Assembly: GCF_011759365.1 (NCBI RefSeq)
Contig: NZ_JAARLZ010000017.1
Coordinates: 1 to 64,000 of the forward strand
Direction: 5' to 3'
Source: Luteibacter anthropi
GTDB taxonomy: Bacteria; Pseudomonadota; Gammaproteobacteria; Xanthomonadales; Rhodanobacteraceae
DNA length: 64,000 bases
This document shows positions 20,564-28,278 of this stretch, one piece after another; the first letter of the stretch is position 1, and every line of letters begins with the position of its first letter. The position numbers and the translations under genes were made by a program. The notes under the pieces were generated by a model. The model searched no databases and was not told the DNA's origin. It worked only from the letters and a program-made list of their open reading frames with translations.

Positions 20564-21631
20564 TCATTGCAGCACGGCGAGCACATCGGCGTCGGGTACG
20601 CCGGAAACGATCTCGGCCTTGCCGATGCCTCGCCAGAGGATGAGCCGCAGCGTGCCGGCGGTGTTTTTCTTGTCCAGGCGCATCAGGTCGAGCAGGCGGC
20701 TGGCCGTATGCACTTTCGACGGCTCCACGGGCAGGCCCAGGCGTGTAAGCAGGGCGACGAGTCGCTGGGTGTCTTCCGCGGGCGCCATGCCGAGGCTGGC
20801 GGACAATCGCGCCGCCAGCACCATGCCGATGGCGACGCCTTCGCCGTGCAGGATCTCGCTGTAGTTGCCGGCGGTTTCCAGCGCATGGCCGAAGGTGTGA
20901 CCTAGGTTGAGCAAGGCGCGTTCGCCCTGTTCGGTTTCGTCACGGGCGACCACGCCGGCCTTGTAGCGACACTTGCGGGCGATGGCCTCCACCAGCACGG
21001 CGGGTTCGCGTCGCGCGAGTGCGTCGGCGTTGGTTTCCAGCCACTCGAAGAAGGGCAGGTCGCCGATGGCGGCGCCCTTCACCACCTCGGCCACGCCGGC
21101 CAGGTATTCGCGCTGTGGCAGCGTGGCGAGCAGGTTGGTATCGGCCACCACCGCGCGCGGCTGGTGGAAGGCACCGGCGAGGTTCTTGCCCACCGGCAGG
21201 TTGACGCCGGTCTTGCCGCCCACCGACGAATCGACCATGGCCAGCAGCGTGGTCGGTACCTGGATGAAATCGATACCACGCATCCAGCAGGCCGCCGCGA
21301 AGCCGGCGAGGTCGCCCACCACACCGCCGCCCAGGGCGATGACGCAGGCATCGCGGGTCGCACCCAGCGCACCCAGTGCGTCGAGTACCCGGCCCACGTT
21401 GGCGAAGGTCTTGTGCGTTTCGCCGTCGTCGAGCAGGAAGGACGACCAGTGCAGTCCTTCCAGGCCGCGTGCCAGCGCATCGAGATAAAGCGGCGCCACG
21501 GTGGTATTGCTGACCACGAGCACATGGCGGCCGCGGATGCGTTCGCGCCAGCGGGCGCTGTCGGCGAGCAGGCCGGGGCCGATCCAGACGGGGTAGCTGC
21601 GCCCGGCAAGGGCGACGTCGACGGTATCCAT
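20564..21631 (-). CDS. aroB: 3-dehydroquinate synthase
   Basis: A 355-residue NAD-dependent enzyme converting DAHP to 3-dehydroquinate, the second shikimate-pathway step. Signatures include the NAD-binding GGGVVGDLAGFAAACWMRG, PTTLLAMVDSSVGGKTGVN, and the metal-ligand His in LNLGHTFGHALE. The start ATG shares one base with the aroK stop (TGATG), giving the widespread aroK-aroB pair. Confidence 0.97.
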   Translation of the reverse strand: MDTVDVALAGRSYPVWIGPGLLADSARWRERIRGRHVLVVSNTTVAPLYLDALARGLEGLHWSSFLLDDGETHKTFANVGRVLDALGALGATRDACVIALGGGVVGDLAGFAAACWMRGIDFIQVPTTLLAMVDSSVGGKTGVNLPVGKNLAGAFHQPRAVVADTNLLATLPQREYLAGVAEVVKGAAIGDLPFFEWLETNADALARREPAVLVEAIARKCRYKAGVVARDETEQGERALLNLGHTFGHALETAGNYSEILHGEGVAIGMVLAARLSASLGMAPAEDTQRLVALLTRLGLPVEPSKVHTASRLLDLMRLDKKNTAGTLRLILWRGIGKAEIVSGVPDADVLAVLQ

Positions 21632-22161
21632 CAGCGGCGTTTCCAGTGGCGTTCGAGGAGGGCGACGGCGCGCGGGGCGGCGTCTTCGACGCTTTCGTGG
21701 CGGCCGTGGAAGATCAGGTCCGCGATTTCCTCGTAGAGGTGATTGCGTGCATCGGCCAGGGCTTCCAGCCGACCGCGACGATCGGCGCCGGCGATCATCG
21801 GGCGGGCCGTGTCGTGTTGCAGGCGGTCGAGCTGTTCGTCGACTTCCACGCCGAGCATCAGCACGGTGCCACGGGCCATCAGGTGTTCGCGGTTGCCGGG
21901 ATCGAGCACGGCGCCGGCACCGGTGGCGAGTACGATGCCGTCGCGACGGCTAAACTCGTCGAGGTGCGCGCTCTCGCGCGACCGGAAACCGGCCTCGCCT
22001 TCGCGTTCGAAGATCGTCGCCACCGTGGCGCCGTAACGCGATTCGATTTCCACATCGAGGTCGACGAACGGCAAACCGTAATGCGCCGCGAGGCGCTGTC
22101 CGATCGTCGTCTTGCCGGCCCCCGTGGGGCCTATCAGGAAGAGGTTGGGCGAAGGATTCAT
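21631..22161 (-). CDS. aroK: Shikimate kinase
   Basis: A 176-residue P-loop kinase phosphorylating shikimate with ATP. The Walker A motif is GPTGAGKTT, the substrate-binding Asp is in FVDLDVEIE, and GFRSRES and LATGAGAVLD carry the conserved shikimate-binding residues. ATGs at 22161 and 22170 are both possible; the later one avoids overlap with the divergent gene starting at 22169. Translationally coupled to aroB. Confidence 0.95.
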   Translation of the reverse strand: MNPSPNLFLIGPTGAGKTTIGQRLAAHYGLPFVDLDVEIESRYGATVATIFEREGEAGFRSRESAHLDEFSRRDGIVLATGAGAVLDPGNREHLMARGTVLMLGVEVDEQLDRLQHDTARPMIAGADRRGRLEALADARNHLYEEIADLIFHGRHESVEDAAPRAVALLERHWKRR

Positions 22162-22168
22162 CGCTCCC

Positions 22169-23023
22169 ATGCTAGCAACAAGGCCGTCCTCCGGATATGA
22201 AACGATCCTCGTCGCGGGGGCGGGCGATATCGGTCTGCGCGCGGCGCGCCAGCTTGCCCTGCGCGGGCATCGCGTCTATGCCATGCGCCGACGGCCAGTG
22301 CCGCTGGCCGGCGATCCGGTGACCTGGCTGAGCGGCGACCTGACCGACCCTGCGACATTGCGCCGCCTGCCGGTGGTGGATGCGGTGATCTTCGCCCCCG
22401 CGCCGGATGGGCGCGACGAAGCACTTTACCGGGCGCTGTTCGTGGACGGACTGCGTAACCTCCTGAAGGCCCTGCCAGACCCGCCCCGGCGCACGGTATT
22501 CGTGTCGTCCTCGGCGGTGTATGGCGCACAGGGCGAGGGCTGGGTCGACGAGGACACGCCTCCCGATCCGCCCGGCTTCAACGGCCGCGTGTTGCTGGAG
22601 GCCGAGCAGTGGCTGGCGACGCAAGGCATCGGTGGCGTGGCAGTGCGCTTCGCCGGGCTCTACGGACCGGGGCGTACGCAGCTGCTGGATCGCCTGCGCG
22701 AGGGCAAGGTCGTGGTACCGCGCGGACAAGAGGTGTTTGCCAACCGCATCCATGTGGACGATGCGGCGGCCTCTCTGGTGCATGTGCTGGCGCTGGACAA
22801 GCCGGCCTCGCTTTACGTCGGCGTGGACGACACACCGCTGCCGATCGACGTGTTGTACGACCATCTGGCCGACCTGCTGGGCGTGCCGCACCCGGCCGAC
22901 GGGCCCGGCCCGGCGGGTGTCGGTAGCAAGCGGCTGTCGAACGCACGGTTGCGGCAGAGCGGCTTCCACTGCCGCTGGCCGGATTCCCGCGAAGGCTACA
23001 CATCGCTGCTCCCGCCCCTGTAG
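22169..23023 (+). CDS. SDR-family epimerase/reductase, YeeZ-like
   Basis: A 284-residue extended SDR with an N-terminal nucleotide-binding motif ILVAGAGDIGLRAARQLALRG. VFVSSSAVYGAQGEGWVDE is the typical Ser-Tyr region, and FANRIHVDDAAASLVHVL matches the substrate-side segment. The pattern resembles the YeeZ/NAD(P)H-binding group; substrate unknown. Its start lies within eight bases of the divergent aroK start. The stop codon TAG at 23021-23023 is provided by the REP that begins at 23020, so the last residues abut the repeat. Confidence 0.78.
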   Translation: MLATRPSSGYETILVAGAGDIGLRAARQLALRGHRVYAMRRRPVPLAGDPVTWLSGDLTDPATLRRLPVVDAVIFAPAPDGRDEALYRALFVDGLRNLLKALPDPPRRTVFVSSSAVYGAQGEGWVDEDTPPDPPGFNGRVLLEAEQWLATQGIGGVAVRFAGLYGPGRTQLLDRLREGKVVVPRGQEVFANRIHVDDAAASLVHVLALDKPASLYVGVDDTPLPIDVLYDHLADLLGVPHPADGPGPAGVGSKRLSNARLRQSGFHCRWPDSREGYTSLLPPL

Positions 23024-23176
23024 GAGCGCGCCTCGCGCGCGACCGTTTATCGCGATATCGCACGATTCGACCCCGTCGGTCGCGCGCAAGCACGCTCCTA
23101 CAACGCTATGTTGCTACCGGAGGGGGAGTCGACCGTGTCGGCGATCCGCCGGTCGCGCGCAAGGCGCGCTCCTACA
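23020..23176. repeat. REP cluster that supplies two stop codons
   Basis: A REP/inverted-REP pair at 23020-23102 and a further inverted REP at about 23149-23176. The outermost elements reach into the ends of both flanking convergent genes and provide their TAG stops (in CTG-TAG contexts). Confidence 0.85.
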
Positions 23177-23993
23177 GGGTGGGGTGGCGTTTGTGGTCGA
23201 GGGGGATGCACCAGTCGGCGTTTGCGCCCAGTGTGGCCAGGGCGTGCCGGCTCAGTCGCTCGTAGTGCTGGAGAAAGCGCGCCAGTGCCGCTTCGTCCAT
23301 CGCACGTGGCTCGCCACGCTCGCGCAGGGGCCGTTCGGCCTCGTCGCGCCAGCCCGCCACGACATCCCAGGACGGCGCCTGCAACACCACCAGCGCATCC
23401 AGCTGGTGCCAGATGGATGCGTAGCGGGTCAGCTGGCCGTTCACCCAGCGCCGCCAGCGACCGTCGGCATCCTCGTCGCGCTCCAGCGCATTGATGGGGC
23501 GCTCCAGGGCGGATTCCGTTTCCGGCCCGACCCCGAGGCACCAGCCTTCCAGCACCACCAGTCGCGGCGCCCCGGCGACCGTGGGCCACAGGTGGGCGTC
23601 GTAGCGGTCATCGTGACCCTTGTCGAATCGCGGTACGGCAATCGGGTTTTCAGGCGACGCCTTCGCCAGTGCATCCAGCGTGGTACCGAGCAGGGACAGG
23701 TCGTGGGTGCCGGGTACGCCACGCGTGCGCAGCAGGGGATGGACATCGCGGCCCAGCGCGTCGCGTTCGGCGTGGGTCAGGTAGACGTCGTCCAGGGACA
23801 GCGCCACGGCACCCCAGCCACGATGCCCGGCCTCCGTGACGAGGGCGGCGGCGAGGGTGCTCTTGCCGCTGCCCTGCAGGCCGGAAACACCGAGCACGAA
23901 AGGCCGACGCGACGGCTCGATCCCCGCGACGAAACGTCCAAGGACGGCCTGGGCCAGCGTGCTAGCATCGGGGGCTTCCATGGCCTGAAGCAT
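23172..23993 (-). CDS. P-loop kinase, D-glycerate 3-kinase-like
   Basis: A 273-residue kinase with Walker A GVSGLQGSGKSTLAA, the Walker B-like SLDDVYLTHAERD, and the family segments TRGVPGTHDL and PRFDKGHDDR, which mark the plant GLYK / yeast YGR205W-like group related to phosphoribulokinase and uridine kinase. Plant members phosphorylate D-glycerate in photorespiration; in bacteria the substrate is usually annotated by similarity only. Its TAG stop comes from the inverted REP next to it. Divergent from pdxH by 11 bases. Confidence 0.82.
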   Translation of the reverse strand: MLQAMEAPDASTLAQAVLGRFVAGIEPSRRPFVLGVSGLQGSGKSTLAAALVTEAGHRGWGAVALSLDDVYLTHAERDALGRDVHPLLRTRGVPGTHDLSLLGTTLDALAKASPENPIAVPRFDKGHDDRYDAHLWPTVAGAPRLVVLEGWCLGVGPETESALERPINALERDEDADGRWRRWVNGQLTRYASIWHQLDALVVLQAPSWDVVAGWRDEAERPLRERGEPRAMDEAALARFLQHYERLSRHALATLGANADWCIPLDHKRHPTL

Positions 23994-24004
23994 AGCCCAC
24001 CGTC

Positions 24005-24592
24005 ATGCTCACTCCCGAGATCCTCGATACCTTCCGTGGCCTGCTCGACGAAGCCAGGGCCAGCGGCGACCGCGAGCCCACGGCGATGAACCTCGCCACC
24101 GTCGACGGCACTGGCCGCGTGCATTCGCGCATTGTCCTGCTCAAGGCCATCGATGAGCTGGGCCTGCGTTTTTTTACCAACTACGAAAGCGCCAAGGCCG
24201 GCGAGATCGCCGAACACAAGCAGGTCGCCCTCTGTTTCCACTGGAAGCAGATCCGCGAAGGCATCCAGGTGCGTTTCGAAGGCCGCGCGTCGAAGGTCGG
24301 CGATGCCGAGTCCGATGCCTACTTTGCCAGCCGCCCCCGTGGCAGCCAGATCGGTGCCTGGGCTTCAAAGCAGAGCCAGGAACTGCCCGACCGGCAGACC
24401 TTCGAAGAGCGCGTGGCCCACTTTGAGAAGGAATTCGCCGGCCGAGACGTGACGCGTCCGCCGCACTGGGGCGGCTACCTCGTGGAACCGGATCGCATCG
24501 AGTTCTGGTACGGCGCCACCTTCCGCCTGCACGAACGCATCGTGCACACCGATCACGGTACAAGCTGGACAAGCCGCCTGCTTTATCCGTAA
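24005..24592 (+). CDS. pdxH: Pyridoxamine 5'-phosphate oxidase
   Basis: A 195-residue FMN enzyme that oxidises PNP and PMP to pyridoxal phosphate. FMN and substrate-binding stretches are RIVLLKAIDELGLRFFTNY, SAKAGEIAEH, and the C-terminal WGGYLVEPDRIEFWYG and RLHERI. Ends with the usual short RLLYP tail. Starts 11 bases from the divergent glycerate-kinase-like gene. Confidence 0.96.
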   Translation: MLTPEILDTFRGLLDEARASGDREPTAMNLATVDGTGRVHSRIVLLKAIDELGLRFFTNYESAKAGEIAEHKQVALCFHWKQIREGIQVRFEGRASKVGDAESDAYFASRPRGSQIGAWASKQSQELPDRQTFEERVAHFEKEFAGRDVTRPPHWGGYLVEPDRIEFWYGATFRLHERIVHTDHGTSWTSRLLYP

Positions 24593-24601
24593 GAGGCCCG
24601 G

Positions 24602-25306
24602 TCAGCCCGGCATGGGTATCCAGCGACCATGCCGGCGCACTTCCAGCGCGTTGAAGCGGCGCTTGTAGTCCATCTTCGGGTGCCCGGCGATCCAGAAGCC
24701 CAGGTACACATACGGAATGCCGCGCCGCCGCGCCAGCGCCACCTGCTGGAGGATGCCGAAGGTGCCCAGGCTGCGCGCGGCTTCGTCCGGGTCGTAAAAC
24801 GTATAGACGGCCGAAAGCCCGGCCAGCAGCACGTCAGTGACAGCCACACCGAGCAGGCGGTTTTCCTTGCGGAATTCGAGGAACAGCGTGGGACTCCACG
24901 GCGCGCTCAGGAAGCGCTGGAAATCTTCCGCATCCGCCGCATCCATGCCGCCGCCGCTATGCCGCGCATGCAGGTAGCGCTCGTAAAGCGCGTGCCGTTC
25001 GGCGTTGTAGCCGGGCATCGACTCCACCACCGTCAGGTCTGCATTGCGCTTCAGGCCGCGGCGCTGGGTACGGTCGGGCTCGAAACGCTCGACGTCGATA
25101 CGGCAGGGCACGCAGGCCTGGCAGGAGACACACTGCGGCAGATAGAGATGGCCACCCGCGCGACGGAAGCCCTTGGACAGTGCCGGACCGTAGAGCCGGT
25201 CCAGGTGAGGTGCCCCCGGATCGACCACGAGATTTTGCGCCGTCCGCTCGGCGTAATAGCCGCAGGTATGCGGCAGGGTTTGGAACAGGCGGACGCGGTC
25301 GGTCAT
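24602..25306 (-). CDS. bpt: Aspartate/glutamate leucyltransferase
   Basis: A 234-residue aminoacyl-tRNA-protein transferase of the Bpt/ATE1 fold, which adds leucine to proteins starting with Asp or Glu and so marks them for ClpAP degradation (N-degron pathway). The N-terminal Cys motif is seen in HTCGYYAERTAQNLV and YLPQCVSCQACVPCRI, and the GNAT-like end YVYLGFWIAGHPKMDYKRRF is intact. Ends nine bases from the convergent pdxH. Confidence 0.93.
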   Translation of the reverse strand: MTDRVRLFQTLPHTCGYYAERTAQNLVVDPGAPHLDRLYGPALSKGFRRAGGHLYLPQCVSCQACVPCRIDVERFEPDRTQRRGLKRNADLTVVESMPGYNAERHALYERYLHARHSGGGMDAADAEDFQRFLSAPWSPTLFLEFRKENRLLGVAVTDVLLAGLSAVYTFYDPDEAARSLGTFGILQQVALARRRGIPYVYLGFWIAGHPKMDYKRRFNALEVRRHGRWIPMPG

Positions 25307-25339
25307 GCCCCCATGTTATAGCGCCGCCCGCCCCACATT

Positions 25340-25367
25340 TGTAGGAGCGCGCCTTGCGCGCGACCGG
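25340..25367. repeat. Single REP
   Basis: A direct REP (TGTAGGAGCGCGCC head) lies between bpt and bphP and ends one base before the bphP stop codon. Confidence 0.85.
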
Positions 25368-25368
25368 C

Positions 25369-27240
25369 CTAGCCCAAGGGATGATGCACCGACATCCAAT
25401 GGGTAATTCCCCCATTGCGATCAGCCACGGCCTCCAGCTCGACCTGCCCCGGCACGAGCGTCTCGTCGTCCCGCCGCAGGCTGATGCGTACCGCCGCGCG
25501 GGCATCCAGCGACTGCGCCAGCGCTTCGGTATCTCCGCCCAGCAAGGCCGACATGGGCAATCCCGCCACGGCTTCCGCCATGCGTCCCGTGAGACGGCTA
25601 TAGGCGGCGTTGACGAAAACCACGATGCATTCACGCCAATCGGCGCTGGACGCATCGGTGATGACTACCGCATCGGGAAGGCGTCCCAGCGAGGCACGAA
25701 GCAGGGCAAAACTCTGCTGGTAGTGTTTGCGCTCCATCATCTCGATGAGCACGCGCAGGCCGCGCGCGGAATCCAGGTGCTGGCGCGACCAGGGGCGGGA
25801 GCGGCCCCGCACGGTTTCCTGCCAGGACGCGAAACTCTGCCGTGGCGACAGGCGGGCGCCTGCGATGTTCTCCAGCTTTGCCAGCGCGGGATTGCCCGCC
25901 CAGCGTACATGGCGCACCTGTTCCGTACGCGTCCAGATCACCGCATTGTGTGCGTCGACCTGGAGCGGCATGAAGATGATGCCGGCCGCGAGCCCCGTGA
26001 CCTCGGCGCCGGCAAGCTCCGGATAACGGCGACCGATCTCGTCGGTGTTGAGCACGCCGGCAATGCCATCCTCGCCCGAGGGCTGGCCAGTACCCACGAA
26101 ATCGCGGATGCGCAGCAGGGTGGCTTCGTCAGGAAGGATGCCGTGACGCATGACGCGATTGCCAGCAAACACAGCCACGCCGTCGGCATCGACCACCTCG
26201 AGCAGTTCGGGTGCGAGCGAGGCGAGCAGGTCAGGATCGATCTGCTCGCTTTCGTTGAAGGCAGTGATCAGCTTCTCGCGGACCGTGAGCAGGGTGCTTT
26301 CGACATCGATCTTTTCCAGCTCCTCGATGGCCGACACGCGCGTGGCGAACGCACGGGCCACGCCATCGGCCACTTCGCGCATCTGGTGGTCCGCGAAGAA
26401 CGGGCTGTAGTGGTGGCAGGAAATCAGGCCCCAAAGCCGGCCACTGGTGATGATGGAGGCGACCAGCGTGCCGGTGACGCCCATGTACCCGAGGTATTCC
26501 AGGTGCACGGGAGAGACGCTGCGCAGCGACACGTCGGAGAGGTCGGTGGCGTCGCCGGTTTTCGGATCGGCCGCCGGCAGGATGCGTGCCGGCGTGTACT
26601 TGCAGTCGCTGATCTGGCGCACGCGATTGCGCAGGTAGAGTGCGCGCGCCTGCACAGGAATGTCGGTGGCGGGGTAGTGCAGGCCGAGATAGGCCTCCAG
26701 GTCGTCGCGTCGCGCCTCGGCCACCACCTCGCCGTGCCAGTCATGGTCGAAACGGTAGACCATCACGCGGTCGTAGCCGAGCACGTTGCGGATGACACGC
26801 GCCACACGGGTCGCGGCGCGTTCCACGTTGGGATCGTTTTCGAGCTTGCGGGCAAGATCGTAGGCGACCCGGATCGGGTCGTCCTCGAAGTAGGCCTCGC
26901 GCGGTTCGATCTCGATCATCCAGCGCGTGTCGTACGCGTGCACGGCGGCATGCCAGGTGCCATCCGTGCGGCCATGCGGGAAGAACACCGGCACCCACGC
27001 GCTATGAGCGGGGCGCTCGTCGTCATCGAAAAGGCCCAGTGGCAGGGTGAGCACGTCGTCGAGCGGTGCCCCTTTCAGGGCGTCGTTTTCAACGCCCAGC
27101 AGTTCGTTGGCGTTTTCACTGGCCTGGAGGATCTCATGCGTGGCTGCATCCACGACCAGCAGGACACCATGGGGCTGGATCGAACCGGGAATATGGATGG
27201 GTTCGCGGTCGCAGGCGGTGAGGTCGGGCAACTCAGACAT
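25369..27240 (-). CDS. bphP: Bacteriophytochrome without a kinase domain (PAS-GAF-PHY-PAS9)
   Basis: A 623-residue red/far-red photoreceptor. The biliverdin-attaching Cys is at about residue 10, in LTACDREPIHIPGSIQPHG. The GAF domain has YPATDIPVQARALY and SPVHLEYLGYMG, and the PHY tongue has its PRxSF motif (SPRQSFASW). The C-terminus is a PAS domain (from about residue 520) instead of a histidine kinase, the architecture of XccBphP from Xanthomonas campestris, which signals through protein contacts. I prefer the Met at 27240 (MSELPD), overlapping bphO by eight bases, to the one at 27252. Cotranscribed with bphO, which makes the chromophore. Confidence 0.95.
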   Translation of the reverse strand: MSELPDLTACDREPIHIPGSIQPHGVLLVVDAATHEILQASENANELLGVENDALKGAPLDDVLTLPLGLFDDDERPAHSAWVPVFFPHGRTDGTWHAAVHAYDTRWMIEIEPREAYFEDDPIRVAYDLARKLENDPNVERAATRVARVIRNVLGYDRVMVYRFDHDWHGEVVAEARRDDLEAYLGLHYPATDIPVQARALYLRNRVRQISDCKYTPARILPAADPKTGDATDLSDVSLRSVSPVHLEYLGYMGVTGTLVASIITSGRLWGLISCHHYSPFFADHQMREVADGVARAFATRVSAIEELEKIDVESTLLTVREKLITAFNESEQIDPDLLASLAPELLEVVDADGVAVFAGNRVMRHGILPDEATLLRIRDFVGTGQPSGEDGIAGVLNTDEIGRRYPELAGAEVTGLAAGIIFMPLQVDAHNAVIWTRTEQVRHVRWAGNPALAKLENIAGARLSPRQSFASWQETVRGRSRPWSRQHLDSARGLRVLIEMMERKHYQQSFALLRASLGRLPDAVVITDASSADWRECIVVFVNAAYSRLTGRMAEAVAGLPMSALLGGDTEALAQSLDARAAVRISLRRDDETLVPGQVELEAVADRNGGITHWMSVHHPLG

Positions 27241-27850
27241 GGGCGACAGCATCCTCGAGGGTCTGTTGAAAGCGCGCGAACATGGAGCGGGCGCCCGTCA
27301 GGGCGTCGTGTCGCGCGTCATCGTCGGGCAGGGCGGCATCCAGTACGGACTGGAAGCGGCGCCAGTCGGTGGGCGAGGTCTCGCCCATCGCGTAGAAGTG
27401 GTGCGGGTGCGAGGGAAGCATCGCACGCAGGTGTTTCACGATGACGCGAGCACCCAGTGAAGAGCCTTCGATGACATAAAGCTCCCCCCAGCACACGGCA
27501 TCACCGCAGGAGCGCGCCTCGCGCCAGCCGGCGGTGTCACTGTAGGAGCGCGCCTTGCGCGCGACCGGTCGCGCGCAAGGCGCGCTCCTACAGAGATCGG
27601 CTTCGAGGGAGGTGACCCTGGATGCGTAGCCCCACTGCTCCTGGATCGACAGCAACCACTCACCACGCCCGGTTTCCCATGCGCGGAACAGCTCCAGCTG
27701 TGCACCGAGTACCGCTTCGTAGGCTGACTCATCCAACGCCGCCCCCATCAACCACCGCATACCCGCCGTGGCCTCGGCCGCCTCATGGGCGTCGCGGGTC
27801 TGTTCGCGCAGGAATCGGTGGGCGGGCGTGGCTTCGGCGACGCCGCGCAT
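27233..27850 (-). CDS. bphO: Biliverdin-producing heme oxygenase carrying an in-frame REP insertion
   Basis: A 205-residue BphO-type heme oxygenase supplying biliverdin to the phytochrome. The proximal heme ligand is His22 in REQTRDAHEAAEA; the distal helix is WGELYVIEGSSLGARVIVKH. Between them residues 87 to about 113 are encoded by REP DNA: a perfect 52-bp palindrome (27541-27592) begins exactly at codon 87 and yields CRSAPCARPVARKARSY, followed by a degenerate second REP (27506-27527). The frame stays open. This segment falls in the loop between helices that in relatives is variable, so the enzyme may still work. Abuts the upstream DUF2007-like gene. Confidence 0.9.
   Translation of the reverse strand: MRGVAEATPAHRFLREQTRDAHEAAEATAGMRWLMGAALDESAYEAVLGAQLELFRAWETGRGEWLLSIQEQWGYASRVTSLEADLCRSAPCARPVARKARSYSDTAGWREARSCGDAVCWGELYVIEGSSLGARVIVKHLRAMLPSHPHHFYAMGETSPTDWRRFQSVLDAALPDDDARHDALTGARSMFARFQQTLEDAVAHV
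27506..27592. repeat. REP palindrome inside bphO
   Basis: A perfect 52-bp palindrome at 27541-27592 (two 26-base arms with no loop, starting TGTAGGAGCG) and a degenerate copy at about 27506-27527 lie wholly within the coding sequence of the heme oxygenase gene. Every other REP in the window is intergenic. Confidence 0.9.
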
Positions 27851-28243
27851 TCAGAGGACCTGGGTGGCCTTCAGCACCACGACCAGCATGACGCCGGCGA
27901 CGATGGCCAGCACCATGAGGCGTACCCGTGCGGCCGTGCGCTGCGCCGGCGGCCGGTAATCCGGCCTGCGGTGAAGCTGGAGTTCTTCCTGGAAGCGCAC
28001 GACCGGCTCGATGCCGATGTCCTTCAGCAAGGCGCGGGCACGCGGGAAATCATCCGCATGCTTGACCCATACCTGCGGCCACGACTCACGGTCGTCCTGG
28101 CGCTGCGAATAGCTGAAACGCTGATAGCTGGGGCGTTTCCAGTTCGACCGGTTCGTGACCGTGGTTTCGATCTCGTGCTCGCCGAGAAGGGCCACGATCC
28201 GGTCGATGTTTTCCTGGCGGGGAGAGGTATAGATCTGGCGCAT
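27851..28243 (-). CDS. DUF2007-like protein with a C-terminal membrane anchor
   Basis: A 130-residue protein. The N-terminal 80 residues (MRQIYTSPRQENIDRIVALL, then WVKHADDFPRARALL) have the look of the DUF2007 putative signal-transducing family; the C-terminal 25 residues are a transmembrane segment (RLMVLAIVAGVMLVVVLKA). Function unknown. It ends exactly where bphO begins, so it is the first gene of a three-gene unit with bphO and bphP. Confidence 0.65.
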   Translation of the reverse strand: MRQIYTSPRQENIDRIVALLGEHEIETTVTNRSNWKRPSYQRFSYSQRQDDRESWPQVWVKHADDFPRARALLKDIGIEPVVRFQEELQLHRRPDYRPPAQRTAARVRLMVLAIVAGVMLVVVLKATQVL

Positions 28244-28278
28244 GCCCGGGATTCTACGGGATTGCGCCAGATCGCGGG

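Noticed and set aside
25354-27444. A 696-codon open frame antisense to bphP
   Set aside because: BphP motifs are complete on the minus strand; the opposite frame is a codon-usage shadow.
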